Of a stretch of 64,000 nt of DNA, positions 1 to 8,668 are shown in pieces (positions within the stretch are counted from its first letter, which is position 1; each line of letters begins with the position of its first letter). Location: positions 1-64,000 of the forward strand of contig NZ_CAMQSF010000002.1 in the NCBI RefSeq assembly GCF_947036865.1, written 5' to 3'. The notes under the pieces were generated by a model, which saw nothing but the letters and a program-made list of their open reading frames with translations, did not search any database and had not been told where the DNA came from. The translations under genes were made by a program, and so were the position numbers. The DNA is from an uncultured Caulobacter sp. Its GTDB lineage: Bacteria; Pseudomonadota; Alphaproteobacteria; Caulobacterales; Caulobacteraceae.

Positions 1-1244
1 TGTTCGCCGACGACCTGTCGCACCTGAAGGACCGGCTGGCTCCCTTCCCGCTCGCCGAGGCGCGGGCCGAGATCGCCCGCAATCTCGGCAAGCCGCTGGA
101 GGCGATCTTCGCCGAGATCGGCGAGCCGGTCGCCGCCGCCTCGCTGGCCCAGGCCCATCCGGCGACGCTGGTCGACGGGCGCAAGGTCGCGGTCAAGGTG
201 CTGCGCCCGGGGATCGAGCGTCAGGTCGAACGCGACAGCGCGGTGCTGCGTCTGGCCGCGCGGCTGGCCGAAACCCTGGCTCCCGCCTCGCGCCGCCTGC
301 GGCCCACGGCCTTCGTCGAGGTGGTGATCAGGGCGCTGGCGCTGGAAATGGACCTGAGGTTCGAGGCCGCCGGCTGCGCCGAGCTGGGCGAGGCCATGGC
401 GGCCGATCCCTATATGCGCGCGCCCCGGGTCTGCTGGGAGGGCGTCGGCAAGCGGGTGCTGACCCTGACCTGGGCCGAGGGCGTTCCGCTGTCCGATCCG
501 GCCGCCCTTGAGCTGCCTGGCCTCGACCGCAAGGCGCTGGCCGAGAACGTCACCCGGGGCTTCCTGGCCCAGGCCCTGGACCATGGCCTGTTCCACGCCG
601 ACCTGCACGAGGGCAATCTGTTCGTGGCCGCGCCGGCCTCGATCGTCGCCGTCGACTACGGCATCGTCGGGCGCCTCGGCCCCGGCGAGCGGCGCTATCT
701 GGCCGAAATCCTGTACGGCTTTCTCAATCGCGACTACGCCCGGATCGCCAAGATCCATTTCGACGCCGGCTACGTGCCGGCCCACCAGGACATGGACGCC
801 TTCGCCCAGGCCCTGCGCGCCGTCGGCGAGCCGGTGTTCGGCCGGGACGCCCGCGAGGTCTCGATGGGCCGGCTGCTGGCCCAGCTGTTCGAGATCACCG
901 CCCTGTTCGACATGGCGCTGCGCCCCGAACTGGTGCTGCTGCAGAAGACCATGGTCACGGTCGAGGGCGTCGCCCGCCGCATCGACCCCGCCCACGACCT
1001 CTGGGCCGCCGCCGACCCGGTGGTGCGCCGCTGGATCGCCCGCGAACTGTCGCCCGCCGCCAAGGCCCGCGACTTCGCCGAGGAGGCCCTGCGCGCGATC
1101 AAGGCCCTGGCCCGGCTGGCGGAAGCGCCGCCGACGCCCGCCGTGGTCGTCGAGCGCGCCCACACCGGGCCGCTGCTTTGGTTCCTGGTCGGCGCGGCGG
1201 CCGCCGGCGCGGCCTTCGTGACAGGCCTGCTGCTGGCGCGCTGA
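1..1244 (+). CDS. ubiB: UbiB/ABC1 atypical kinase family protein (5' truncated by window edge)
   Basis: The reading frame is open from base 3 to the stop at 1242-1244, so the gene starts upstream of the window. Visible signatures in order are the alanine-rich loop AAASLAQAH (about visible residue 46-54), the lysine in KVAVKVLRPGI, an ExD (LEMDLRF) near 116, HADLHEGN near 199 and VDYG near 217. A hydrophobic C-terminal membrane segment occupies the last 25 residues. These are hallmarks of the UbiB/COQ8 family, whose members bind ATP and support ubiquinone synthesis at the inner membrane. The diagnostic KxGQ motif would lie upstream and is not visible. coaBC follows downstream, with a minus-strand lipoprotein gene between them. 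Confidence 0.9.
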   Translation, partial: FADDLSHLKDRLAPFPLAEARAEIARNLGKPLEAIFAEIGEPVAAASLAQAHPATLVDGRKVAVKVLRPGIERQVERDSAVLRLAARLAETLAPASRRLRPTAFVEVVIRALALEMDLRFEAAGCAELGEAMAADPYMRAPRVCWEGVGKRVLTLTWAEGVPLSDPAALELPGLDRKALAENVTRGFLAQALDHGLFHADLHEGNLFVAAPASIVAVDYGIVGRLGPGERRYLAEILYGFLNRDYARIAKIHFDAGYVPAHQDMDAFAQALRAVGEPVFGRDAREVSMGRLLAQLFEITALFDMALRPELVLLQKTMVTVEGVARRIDPAHDLWAAADPVVRRWIARELSPAAKARDFAEEALRAIKALARLAEAPPTPAVVVERAHTGPLLWFLVGAAAAGAAFVTGLLLAR

Positions 1245-1373
1245 CGCCGATCAGCCGGCCGCCGGCGCCGGCCCCCCCGCCCGGGCGGAGGTCGGGCGCG
1301 ACACCTCGGCCGCGAAGTTTCGACGATCGCCTCGAGCAGCGCCTCCGGAGGACCCGTCCCGGGGCCGCTCGGA

Positions 1374-1484
1374 GCCCGTCTGCTTCAAATGGGCTCATTC
1401 GAAACAGATGAACAGGCTCGATTTCTTACATTCAGAGCGTGCTAGCCGCCGAAGCCGCTCACACTTTCGGCTACCACGCTCTAA
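1374..1484. repeat. Dispersed hairpin repeat, copy 1 (full length, about 110 bp)
   Basis: This copy has the same two-module layout as 6985-7094. Module A begins gcccgtctg and runs to gaaacagatgaacagg. Module B is a long hairpin: agagcgtgctagccgccgaa pairs with tttcggctaccacgctct about 15 bases later. It lies between the convergent ubiB (+) and lipoprotein (-) genes, and the lipoprotein stop codon (complement of 1481-1483) lies in the last bases of the repeat. The position and hairpins suggest a two-way transcription terminator, but no long T tract is present. It occupies most of the gene-free stretch 1245-1480; the rest shows nothing recognisable. Confidence 0.75.
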
Positions 1485-2047
1485 CCGTCCGCCTGGTCAC
1501 GGCGCTTCGCGGCGGTCGCCCGTTTGGCCTCGCGGGCCTTCTGCTCGTCCCAGTAGGCCGCGCCCTCGTCCGGCTTGAACATCGTACGCGGCGCGCCCTC
1601 GCGCGAGACCACCGCGAAGACATTGCTCTTGGGATCATAGATCAGCAGGTCGCCATTGGGCCGCTTCAGGGTCTCGGCGCCCTTGGGCGGATCGCTGATG
1701 AAGGCGTGGACCTTGGCGACATAGTCGTCGGCGCTGCGCGCTCCGAAGGTCCGGCCGTTGCGCTCGAACGATCGCTGGGCGTTCTCCTCGGCCGAGCGGG
1801 TGCGGTTGGCCGCCCAATAGGGCTTGCCGCCCACCAGCTTGACCGGCGCGTCGCGCGGGTCGTCGCGATCGCGCCCGCGCTCGGCCGTGGCGGGCTCGCT
1901 CCCCGGCCCCGAGGTCGAGACGCCGGCCTCCGCGCGCTCGCCGGCTTTCGGCGCCTTGACCGCCGAGCCGCCGTTGTCGCACGCGGCCAGACCCGCCAGC
2001 AGCAGAACCGCCGCCGCGCCGACCGAAACTCGTCTTACAATCTTCAT
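1481..2047 (-). CDS. Small exported lipoprotein of unknown function
   Basis: 188 residues. The N-terminus MKIVRRVSV, a hydrophobic stretch and LAGLAACD form a standard lipoprotein signal with the lipid-bearing Cys near residue 23. The Asp after Cys would favour inner-membrane retention under the E. coli rule, which may not apply here. The mature part is Ala/Gly/Glu-rich at first and then has a conserved-looking region with YWAANRTRSAEENAQRSF and YVAKVHAF. I do not recognise a family. The start is supported by a purine-rich ribosome site (agaggagcc) 6-8 bases upstream. It diverges from coaBC across 141 bp that must hold both promoters. Confidence 0.75.
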   Translation of the reverse strand: MKIVRRVSVGAAAVLLLAGLAACDNGGSAVKAPKAGERAEAGVSTSGPGSEPATAERGRDRDDPRDAPVKLVGGKPYWAANRTRSAEENAQRSFERNGRTFGARSADDYVAKVHAFISDPPKGAETLKRPNGDLLIYDPKSNVFAVVSREGAPRTMFKPDEGAAYWDEQKAREAKRATAAKRRDQADG

Positions 2048-2188
2048 GATCGTATTGGCTCCTCTTCTCTACCTGTGCGTTTATTGAACGAAAGCGGAAC
2101 AAGAGTCGAGTCCCGATCTTTGCCTCTGGCGCTTTGCCGCGCGGGTAGGCATCTGCTGGGGTCGAGAGCGCCAGACGCGGAGCGGAAA

Positions 2189-3385
2189 GTGGCCGAGAAA
2201 CGGGTTCTTCTGATCGTCGGCGGCGGGGTGGCGGCCTACAAGGCGCTGCTGCTGACCCGCCTGCTGCGCAAGGCCGGGATCGGCGTGCGGCCGATCCTGA
2301 CCAAGGCCGGGGCCGAGTTCGTCACGCCGCTGTCCCTGGCCGCCCTGGCCGAGGACAAGGTCTATCAGGACCTCTTCTCGCTGACCGACGAGCACGAGAT
2401 GGGCCATATCGAGCTGTCGCGCTCTGCCGACCTGATCGTCGTGGTTCCGGCCACGGCCGACCTGATCGCCAAGGCGGCCCAGGGCCTGGCCGGCGACCTG
2501 GCCTCGACCACCCTCCTGGCCACCGACAAGCCGGTGCTGATGGCGCCGGCGATGAACGTGCGCATGTGGCTGCATCCGGCCACGCAACGCAATATCGCGA
2601 CGCTGAAGGCCGACGGCGTGACCTTCGTCGGCCCCGAGGAGGGCGCCATGGCCTGCGGCGAGTTCGGGCCCGGACGCCTGGCCGAGCCGGAAGCGATCTT
2701 CGCGGCGATCACGGCGATGCTGGCGGGTCCGGCGGCGCGGCGGCTGGCCGGCAAGCGGGCCCTGGTCACCGCCGGGCCGACCTTCGAGCCGATCGATCCG
2801 GTGCGCGGGATCACCAACCGCTCCAGCGGCAAGCAGGGTTTCGCGATCGCCGAAGCCCTGGCCAGGCTGGGCGCCGAGGTCACCCTGGTCGCCGGACCGG
2901 TCGCCCTGCCGACGCCGCTCGGCGTTAGCCGCGTCGATGTCGAGACGGCGCGGGAGATGCTGGCCGCCAGCCAGGCCGCCCTGCCCGCCGACGTCGGGGT
3001 CTTCGTGGCCGCCGTCGCCGACTGGCGCGTGGACGAGGCCTTCGGGACCAAGCTGAAGAAGGAAAAGGGCGGTCCGCCGGCCCTGACCTTCGTCGAGAAC
3101 CCCGACATCCTGGCGACCCTGTCGGCCAGCGGGCCTCGTCGCCCCAAGCTGGTCGTCGGCTTCGCGGCCGAGACCGACCATGTCGAGGACCACGCCCGCG
3201 CCAAGCTGGCCCGCAAGGGCTGCGACTGGATCATCGCCAACGACGTCAGCCAGCCCGGCGTGATGGGTGGGTCGGAGAACGCCGTGCTGCTGATCACCCG
3301 GGACAAGACCGAACGGTGGGAGCGCGCGGCCAAGGACGAGGTCGCCGATCGGATCGCCGAGCGGATCGCGACGGCGTTGGCTTAA
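2189..3385 (+). CDS. coaBC: Bifunctional phosphopantothenoylcysteine decarboxylase / phosphopantothenate-cysteine ligase
   Basis: 398 residues from a GTG start ([19 protein letters not shown]), which matches the usual length near 400; the open frame continues upstream, but that part has no family similarity. The N-terminal CoaC flavoprotein half shows GGGVAAYK, the [10 protein letters not shown] region and the PAMNVRMW substrate clamp near residue 121. The C-terminal CoaB half begins near 190 with [20 protein letters not shown] and NRSSGKQG, followed by VAAVADWRV and KLKKEKGG. It performs steps two and three of coenzyme A synthesis in the cytosol. Downstream is a strong symmetric terminator, then a convergent TonB receptor gene. 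Confidence 0.95.
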   Translation: MAEKRVLLIVGGGVAAYKALLLTRLLRKAGIGVRPILTKAGAEFVTPLSLAALAEDKVYQDLFSLTDEHEMGHIELSRSADLIVVVPATADLIAKAAQGLAGDLASTTLLATDKPVLMAPAMNVRMWLHPATQRNIATLKADGVTFVGPEEGAMACGEFGPGRLAEPEAIFAAITAMLAGPAARRLAGKRALVTAGPTFEPIDPVRGITNRSSGKQGFAIAEALARLGAEVTLVAGPVALPTPLGVSRVDVETAREMLAASQAALPADVGVFVAAVADWRVDEAFGTKLKKEKGGPPALTFVENPDILATLSASGPRRPKLVVGFAAETDHVEDHARAKLARKGCDWIIANDVSQPGVMGGSENAVLLITRDKTERWERAAKDEVADRIAERIATALA

Positions 3386-3405
3386 GGGCGGCGACAACCA
3401 CGGAA

Positions 3406-3430
3406 AACGGCCAGGCGACGCCTGGCCGTT
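3406..3430. terminator. Symmetric hairpin between coaBC and the TonB-dependent receptor gene
   Basis: AACGGCCAGG, loop CGACG, CCTGGCCGTT: a perfect 10-bp stem, preceded by AA and followed by CC rather than a T run. It lies between two convergent stop codons and can act on both transcripts. Confidence 0.7.
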
Positions 3431-3455
3431 CCCACAGGTGTCGAAGACGGAACGC

Positions 3456-6140
3456 CTAGTACTTGATCTTCAGCCGCGCGTACCAGAATCCGCCGTTCAT
3501 GCCGAACGGACCGCCCGAGCGCGGATAGATCTGGCCGTCCGCCGTGCTGCCGGTCAGGGCGTAGATCGGGTTGGCCGTGGTCGGCGCCAGCTTGTCCGGG
3601 TAGTTGTCGAACAGGTTGTTGGCGCCGAGCGTCAGCGTGTACTTGTCGGCGAGCGTGTAGCTGACGTCGAAGTCGGCGGTGACCTCCGAGCCGAAGATCT
3701 GGCCCGGATAGTCCTGCTCGGTGCTCCAGCTGCTGTAGTAATTGCCGCGGGCGTTGAGCGTGAAGCCGCCGACCGAATAGCTGGCCGACAGGTTGGCGCG
3801 ATGCTTGGGCGTGATGTTCTCGATGTCGTAGATCCGATCCGCGCCGATGGCGGCCGGGTCGAACTTGGTCACGGTGCTCTTGTTGTAGCTGTAGGCCAGG
3901 GTGAGACTCAGCGGGTTGCTCAGCAGCTCGGTCCTGTAGCTGGCCACCGCGTCGACGCCCTTGGTCTTGGTGTCGAAGCCGTTGGTGAAATAGGCCACCG
4001 CGCCCCCGACCCCGACCGCCGAAAGGGCGGGCTGAGCGACGATGTCGGCGGACGTGACATCGAAGGTGCTGGTGATGCTGATGCGGTCCCTCACCTTGAT
4101 CATGTAGCCGTCGACGGTGACCGTGAGGTTGCTGAGCGGATTGAGGATGAACCCGACGCCAAGGTTGGTGGACTTTTCCGGGGTCAGGGTCTTGGCGCCG
4201 AAATACTGGGCGATGGCGCTGGTCACCGGATAGGTGCCGGTCTGAACCTGTTCGCCGCCGGGGGCGAAGGCGGTCGTCAGGATCTCGGTGTTGCTCTGGC
4301 CGGGCGACGGGGCGTGGAAGCCGGTGCCCACGGTGCCGCGCAGCGAGACCGTGTCGGAGAGCTTGTAGAGGGCGTTGACCTTGCCCACCACCGTGTCGCC
4401 GAAGGTGTTGTACTTCTCGTAGCGGCCCGCGACGCCGACCGTGAAGGCCTTGGTGACGTCGGTCTCGGCGCCCAGATAGACGCCGAAATTGCTCTGGGTG
4501 GAAGTCTTGGCCGAGGCGGGGCTGGTGCCGCCATAGCCGCTGGCGCCGGGCGACTTGGTGGCCGATTCCGGCGCGCCATTGACGATCGAGCGCGTATAGA
4601 CGCCGGGCGAGACCTGCACATAGAGCGGCTGCACGGCGTAGGGGCCGGCGGCGTAGGACTGCAAGTCCCCGGCCGTGGCCTCGTACTCCTCGTGCCGGTA
4701 TTCGCCGCCGCCCGACAGGGTGACCGGACTCGCGAGGCCAAGCTCCAGCGGATAGGTCAGGTCGAGGTTCAGGTTGACCTCGCGCTGGATCAGCTTGCCG
4801 AACTTGAACTCCGTCTGGCTCTTGGGGCCGAACGAGGCGTTCAGCGACTGGGTCATGGCCAGATCGAGCGAGTTCTTGGCCACCGTGCCGGACAGGTCGT
4901 AGGTCAGGCCGCTGTCGGCCTTACCCTTCACGCCCATCGTGCCGTAGAACTGTTCGACGACGCCCTGGAAACGCGGGGTGAAACCCGCCGGATACAGTGT
5001 GGTGAAGCTGTAGGTGTTGGAGTCCTTGACGAACCCGCCCGCCGGGCAGGTCGCGTTGCCGGTCGGGCACGGGGTCAGATAGATCGGCGCGAAGGCGCCG
5101 TTGCGACCCGGTGAGCCCGTGGCCGGCTTGCCAGTGCCGTTGTCGATGGCCAGCGGCGTCGGGGCCGAGATCGGCGAGCGATAGTTGAAGCTCTGGTCGG
5201 CGTCGCGGTGGCCGACATTGGCCGTCAGATAAAGGCTGGTGTTCTCGTTGACGTCGTAGCCGGCGTTCAAGAACAGCTTGTAGCCGTTGGTCGGCGACGT
5301 GCCCCAGATCTGAGCGGGACCCGGATAGTTGGGGATTTTCGACGCCAGGCTGGGGTTGGTGGCCGCCAGAACCGCCGCTATGGGCCGGGTCGCGCCGCGG
5401 CTGGTCTGACCGTCGTCGAAATACTCGCCCGACACATTGACGAAGCCGGAGTCGAACAGCTTGAAGCCGGCGTTGACGGCGAACTGATAGCTGCGGCCGT
5501 CGCCGGCATAGGTCTTTCCATAGCGCGCCTGCGCCTCGAGGCCGCTGTCGCTGTCGCGCAGGCTGTAATTGATCACGCCGCCGATGGCGTCGGAACCGTA
5601 CTGCGCGGTCGCGCCGTCCCGCAGGATCTGCAGATCCTTGATCGCGATCGACGGAATCATCGACAGATCGACCGCCTGGGCGCCCAGCGACAGGGCGGTG
5701 TCGCCGCCGGTGACGACCTGAACCAGCGCCGAGCGGTTGTAGCGCTTGCCGTTGATCATCACGAGCACCTGGTCCGCGCCGAGGCCGCGCAACGACGGCG
5801 CGCGCACGAAGGTCGAAGCGTCCGAGATGGTGTTCTGCGGCACGTAGAACGACGGGACGATGTTCTTGACCACGTCCAGCATGTCGGCCGCCGGCTGACG
5901 GGCGAGCTCCTCGCCGCCGAAGACATCGATCGGGGACGGCGAGTCCGCCACCGACCGGTCGGTTCTCCGTGTCCCGAGAATGATGACCTTTTCGACCTCG
6001 GTGTTGCCCTGTTCGGCGGTGGCGATGGGTTTATCCGGCTCTGCGGGTAAACCCGCCGCCTGGGCCACATCCGTGAAAGTCAGGCTAAGAGAGAAAGCAG
6101 AGATACTCGAAAGCAGTACAGTTCGTAAGCACTTGGTCAT
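3456..6140 (-). CDS. TonB-dependent outer-membrane receptor
   Basis: 894 residues. A cleavable signal peptide is clear (MTKCLRTVLLSSISAFSLSL, cut after AQA near 28). It is followed by a TonB-box/plug region with EKVIILGTRRTDR near 50-60, SPSPIDVFGGEEL, LRGLGADQVLVMINGKR and RDGATAQYGSDAIGGVINY, which is the standard plug sequence. The remainder is beta-barrel and ends in the aromatic residue Y (RLKIKY), as outer-membrane proteins do. Substrate cannot be read from sequence; Caulobacter encodes many such receptors for sugars and iron complexes. The start has a strong agaggggg ribosome site. The gene stands alone, divergent from dut. Confidence 0.93.
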   Translation of the reverse strand: MTKCLRTVLLSSISAFSLSLTFTDVAQAAGLPAEPDKPIATAEQGNTEVEKVIILGTRRTDRSVADSPSPIDVFGGEELARQPAADMLDVVKNIVPSFYVPQNTISDASTFVRAPSLRGLGADQVLVMINGKRYNRSALVQVVTGGDTALSLGAQAVDLSMIPSIAIKDLQILRDGATAQYGSDAIGGVINYSLRDSDSGLEAQARYGKTYAGDGRSYQFAVNAGFKLFDSGFVNVSGEYFDDGQTSRGATRPIAAVLAATNPSLASKIPNYPGPAQIWGTSPTNGYKLFLNAGYDVNENTSLYLTANVGHRDADQSFNYRSPISAPTPLAIDNGTGKPATGSPGRNGAFAPIYLTPCPTGNATCPAGGFVKDSNTYSFTTLYPAGFTPRFQGVVEQFYGTMGVKGKADSGLTYDLSGTVAKNSLDLAMTQSLNASFGPKSQTEFKFGKLIQREVNLNLDLTYPLELGLASPVTLSGGGEYRHEEYEATAGDLQSYAAGPYAVQPLYVQVSPGVYTRSIVNGAPESATKSPGASGYGGTSPASAKTSTQSNFGVYLGAETDVTKAFTVGVAGRYEKYNTFGDTVVGKVNALYKLSDTVSLRGTVGTGFHAPSPGQSNTEILTTAFAPGGEQVQTGTYPVTSAIAQYFGAKTLTPEKSTNLGVGFILNPLSNLTVTVDGYMIKVRDRISITSTFDVTSADIVAQPALSAVGVGGAVAYFTNGFDTKTKGVDAVASYRTELLSNPLSLTLAYSYNKSTVTKFDPAAIGADRIYDIENITPKHRANLSASYSVGGFTLNARGNYYSSWSTEQDYPGQIFGSEVTADFDVSYTLADKYTLTLGANNLFDNYPDKLAPTTANPIYALTGSTADGQIYPRSGGPFGMNGGFWYARLKIKY

Positions 6141-6516
6141 GCCAACCCCCTCTTTGCGCTATTTCGCGCGGTTGCTATGACTCTGTTTTGTTCCCGACGT
6201 GATTTTGTTGTTCTTTAATAAGATAGTTGGCGACGCATTCGCATGACGCCGCCTGGGAACATTTCGTCAGTCGCAAAAGGTTCGCAATGGTTACGGCGCC
6301 TGTCGGGTTGTAACCGGGCGTTGAAGGGCGCGGGCGCCCCTTTGCGCGGCGCCTTGTCCTGGACTTCGCCGCGCGATGACCATGATTGTGGCGCCCGGAC
6401 CCCTGACCCGGCGATCCGCGTCGGTGGCGGCGCTCGCGAGGAGTCGGCGTCAAGCCCTGGCCCCGAACCGGCCAAATCGGCTACAGGCGGCCTGTCGCCA
6501 GAACAGGAACGTCCGC
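6141..6516. promoter_or_regulatory. 376-bp divergent intergenic region, TonB receptor / dut
   Basis: The stretch near the receptor gene (about 6,150-6,240) is A+T-rich for this genome, with ttctttaataagatag and a GANTC site (gactc near 6,180). This fits a promoter for the receptor. The half nearer dut is G+C-rich and shows no convincing palindrome or small gene. Confidence 0.4.
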
Positions 6517-6984
6517 ATGTCCGCCATCCCCGCCGGCCTCGCCATTCGCTTCAAGCGTTGGGACGGCAACGCCGATCTGCCGATCCCCGCCTATGCCAGC
6601 GCCGGCGCGGCCGGATTCGACCTCAGAGCGCATGTGCCCGACGAGGCGCCGCTGACCCTGAAGCCCGGCGCGCGCGCCATGGTGCCGACCGGGTTTTCGG
6701 TGGCGGTTCCGGACGGCTACGAGATGCAGGTGCGCCCGCGCTCGGGCCTGGCCTTCAAGAACGGGGTGACGGTGGTCAACGCGCCGGGCACCGTGGACAG
6801 CGACTATCGCGGCCAGGTCTGCGTGCTGCTGATCAATCTGGGCGAGGAGGACTTCACGATCCGCCGAGGCGACCGCGTCGCCCAGGGAGTCATCGCCGCG
6901 GCCCCGCAATGGCCGCTGGTCGAGGTCGAGGATCTGGACGAGACCGACCGCGGCGCCGGCGGGTTCGGCTCGACCGGCGTCTAG
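6517..6984 (+). CDS. dut: Deoxyuridine 5'-triphosphate nucleotidohydrolase (dUTPase)
   Basis: 155 residues, normal for trimeric dUTPase. The start at [12 protein letters not shown] has an aggaac ribosome site 7 bases upstream. The five family motifs are present: [10 protein letters not shown] (I), the [11 protein letters not shown] loop (III), [12 protein letters not shown] with the catalytic Asp, [10 protein letters not shown] (IV) and the C-terminal [10 protein letters not shown] (V) that closes over the substrate. It hydrolyses dUTP to dUMP, keeping uracil out of DNA. In many alphaproteobacteria dut lies near coaBC, as here. The repeat at 6985 begins right after its stop codon. Confidence 0.96.
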   Translation: MSAIPAGLAIRFKRWDGNADLPIPAYASAGAAGFDLRAHVPDEAPLTLKPGARAMVPTGFSVAVPDGYEMQVRPRSGLAFKNGVTVVNAPGTVDSDYRGQVCVLLINLGEEDFTIRRGDRVAQGVIAAAPQWPLVEVEDLDETDRGAGGFGSTGV

Positions 6985-7094
6985 GCCTGTCTGGTTCGAA
7001 TGGAGTCGTTCGAAACAGATAAACAGGCTCGATCTCAAGCCTTCAGAGCGTGCTAGCCGCCGAAACCGCTCACATTTTCGGCAAGCACGCTCTA
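6985..7094. repeat. Dispersed hairpin repeat, copy 2 (full length, 110 bp)
   Basis: It starts gcctgtctgg directly after the dut stop. Module A ends with cgttcgaaacagataaacagg. Module B pairs agagcgtgctagccgccgaa with ttttcggcaagcacgctct. It matches copy 1 at most positions and has the same length. It lies between convergent dut (+) and the 46-residue peptide gene (-), whose stop codon (complement of 7092-7094) is the last triplet of the repeat. Confidence 0.78.
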
Positions 7095-7232
7095 GTTCAC
7101 GGCCGGGTGGATCGCCCGCAGGCCCAGCATCAGATAGCCGCCAAAACCGGCGGCGAAGGCGGCCGCGGCCATCCACAGGATGGGCCGGATCATGTCCAGG
7201 GGCGTCTCGCCGATCGGGGGATGGGTCTTCAT
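7092..7232 (-). CDS. 46-residue predicted single-span membrane peptide
   Basis: The start codon has a very strong ribosome site (gcaggaggttccg ATG), which is why I accept this small gene. The peptide opens MKTHPPIGETPLDMIRPIL. A hydrophobic segment of about 22 residues follows (WMAAAAFAAGFGGYLMLGL) and it ends RAIHPAVN. It has one membrane span, no signal cleavage site and no recognisable family. The open frame continues upstream of this ATG, but the upstream part shows no coding character. Its stop codon lies inside the repeat copy at 6985-7094. It is divergent from the efflux genes at 7537. Confidence 0.6.
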   Translation of the reverse strand: MKTHPPIGETPLDMIRPILWMAAAAFAAGFGGYLMLGLRAIHPAVN

Positions 7233-7536
7233 CGGAACCTCCTGCAGCCTCGGGGCGGAACCGGCGGACACTGAACGCCGGAGGAGATACGCGCTCCCGA
7301 GCCGTTGGTTGCGATGGGGAGCGGCTAATACTCTGTCGTGATTCCGACGCAAGCGGAAATTGTGGCGTGGTGTCGCATGGCGAAGCTTCGCGATCACCGT
7401 GGCCGCGCGGACACGTCCGGCGGCGGGAACTTCCCCGGCGGTATTGATTTCTGGACGGGTGCGTCCATTTATCCCTTGAAGGGCGAGCCGGACCTTTGTA
7501 TCCGGCGCGCTCGAAACCTCTCGACATGGGTCCGTC
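7233..7536. promoter_or_regulatory. 304-bp divergent intergenic region upstream of emrA-like gene
   Basis: It holds the candidate promoter and operators of the efflux operon, described separately. The left part (about 7,240-7,430) has no other structure that I can support. Confidence 0.45.
7452..7467. promoter_or_regulatory. Candidate operator of the TetR repressor (palindrome between -35 and -10)
   Basis: TGGACG-GGTG-CGTCCA is a perfect inverted repeat. It sits between a possible -35 (TTGATT, 7444-7449) and a possible -10 (TTTATC, 7468-7473), with 18-bp spacing, about 70 bp before the emrA-like start. A second inverted repeat, GCCGGA-N8-TCCGGC at 7487-7506, lies downstream of that -10. TetR-family repressors usually bind 15-20 bp palindromes placed this way. 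Confidence 0.5.
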
Positions 7537-8655
7537 ATGGCGTCGTCGGAAAATTCCGCGGATAAGAAGCGTAAAATCGTGCCGATGGTGGCCGGTGGCG
7601 TGATCCTGGCCGGCGTGGCCGTGGGCGGCGCCTTGTGGTTCCTCGACAAGCAGCACTTCGAGACGACCGACAACGCCTTCGTCCAGGCCGACACGGTCGC
7701 GGTCAGCCCGCAGGTGTCGGGCTATGTGGCCGAGGTGCTGGTGACCGACAACCAGCGCGTCCAGGCGGGCCAGGTGCTGGCCAAGATCGATCCGGCGACG
7801 TTCCAGGCGCGGGTCGATCAGGCGATCGCCAACGCCGGCGCGGCCGACGCGGCGATCCGGGCCATCGACGACAAGTCGAGCCTGGAACAGGCGATGATCG
7901 CCCAGAAGGCCGCCGGCGTGACCAGCGCCCAGGCCGACGCCAGCCGCGCCAAGGCCGACCTCGACCGCTACAACAGTCTGGCCACTCAGGGCTGGGTCTC
8001 GCAGCAGAAGGTGCAGACCACCCGGGCCGCCGCCACCCAGTCGGCCGCCGGCGTCAGCAGCGCGCAAGCCGCGCTGGAAGCCGAACGGCGCGCCGCCCAG
8101 TCGCTGGGCTCGGCCAAGGCCCAGGCCGTGGCCCAGGCCGCCGCCGCCCACGCCGCCGTCGAACAGGCCAAGCTCGACCTGGAGCGCACGGTGATCCGCG
8201 CGCCGGTCGCCGGCGTGGTCGGCGCCCGCTCGGTCCGTCCGGGCCAGCTGGTTCAGCCGGGCGTGGCCCTGATGTCGGTCGTGCCGCTGGGCCAGGCCTA
8301 TATCGTCGCCAACTTCAAGGAGACCCAGGTCGCCCGCATCCGGGTCGGCCAGCCGGTCGAGATCAAGGCCGACGCGTTCGGCAAGCAGAAGATCGTCGGC
8401 AAGGTCGACAGCTTCGCCCCCGCCACCGGCCAGGAGTTCGCCCTGATCCCGGTCGAGAACGCCGTGGGCAACTTCACCAAGATCACCCAGCGTCTGCCGG
8501 TCAAGATCGCCGTCGACCGCAGCCAGCTCGGCGCGGCCCTGCGTCCCGGCCTGTCGGTCGAGATCAAGGTCGATGTCCGCGACCGCTCGGGTCCGTCGTT
8601 CGCCGAGGCCGCCCAGGTGGCGCCGCAGGTCGCCCGCCAGGGCGTGGACCGCTAG
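7537..8655 (+). CDS. HlyD/EmrA-family membrane fusion protein of a multidrug efflux pump
   Basis: 372 residues. A short basic cytosolic tail (SADKKRKIV) is followed by one membrane span (about 15-36). The first half of the lipoyl/barrel-sandwich domain is VSPQVSGYVAEVLVTDNQ; an alpha-helical hairpin rich in Ala/Gln follows (about 100-215), then the second half RAPVAGVVGARSVRPGQL and a beta-barrel region. This is EmrA/HlyD architecture: a periplasmic adaptor linking an inner-membrane transporter to an outer-membrane channel. The next gene, 13 bp downstream, is the cognate EmrB-type transporter. No TolC-type gene is nearby. Confidence 0.92.
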   Translation: MASSENSADKKRKIVPMVAGGVILAGVAVGGALWFLDKQHFETTDNAFVQADTVAVSPQVSGYVAEVLVTDNQRVQAGQVLAKIDPATFQARVDQAIANAGAADAAIRAIDDKSSLEQAMIAQKAAGVTSAQADASRAKADLDRYNSLATQGWVSQQKVQTTRAAATQSAAGVSSAQAALEAERRAAQSLGSAKAQAVAQAAAAHAAVEQAKLDLERTVIRAPVAGVVGARSVRPGQLVQPGVALMSVVPLGQAYIVANFKETQVARIRVGQPVEIKADAFGKQKIVGKVDSFAPATGQEFALIPVENAVGNFTKITQRLPVKIAVDRSQLGAALRPGLSVEIKVDVRDRSGPSFAEAAQVAPQVARQGVDR

Positions 8656-8668
8656 GCGGCGGCGCGTC

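Noticed and set aside
3438..5114. Long open frame (558 codons) antisense to the TonB receptor gene
   Set aside because: It follows the third-position G/C pattern of the real gene, has no family signature and no ribosome site. Similar long antisense frames opposite emrA, ftsK, mnmG and leuS were rejected for the same reason.
6985..7012. GGTTCGAAT word resembling a tRNA T-loop
   Set aside because: It belongs to repeat module A; there is no acceptor or anticodon stem around it and the other copies lack it.
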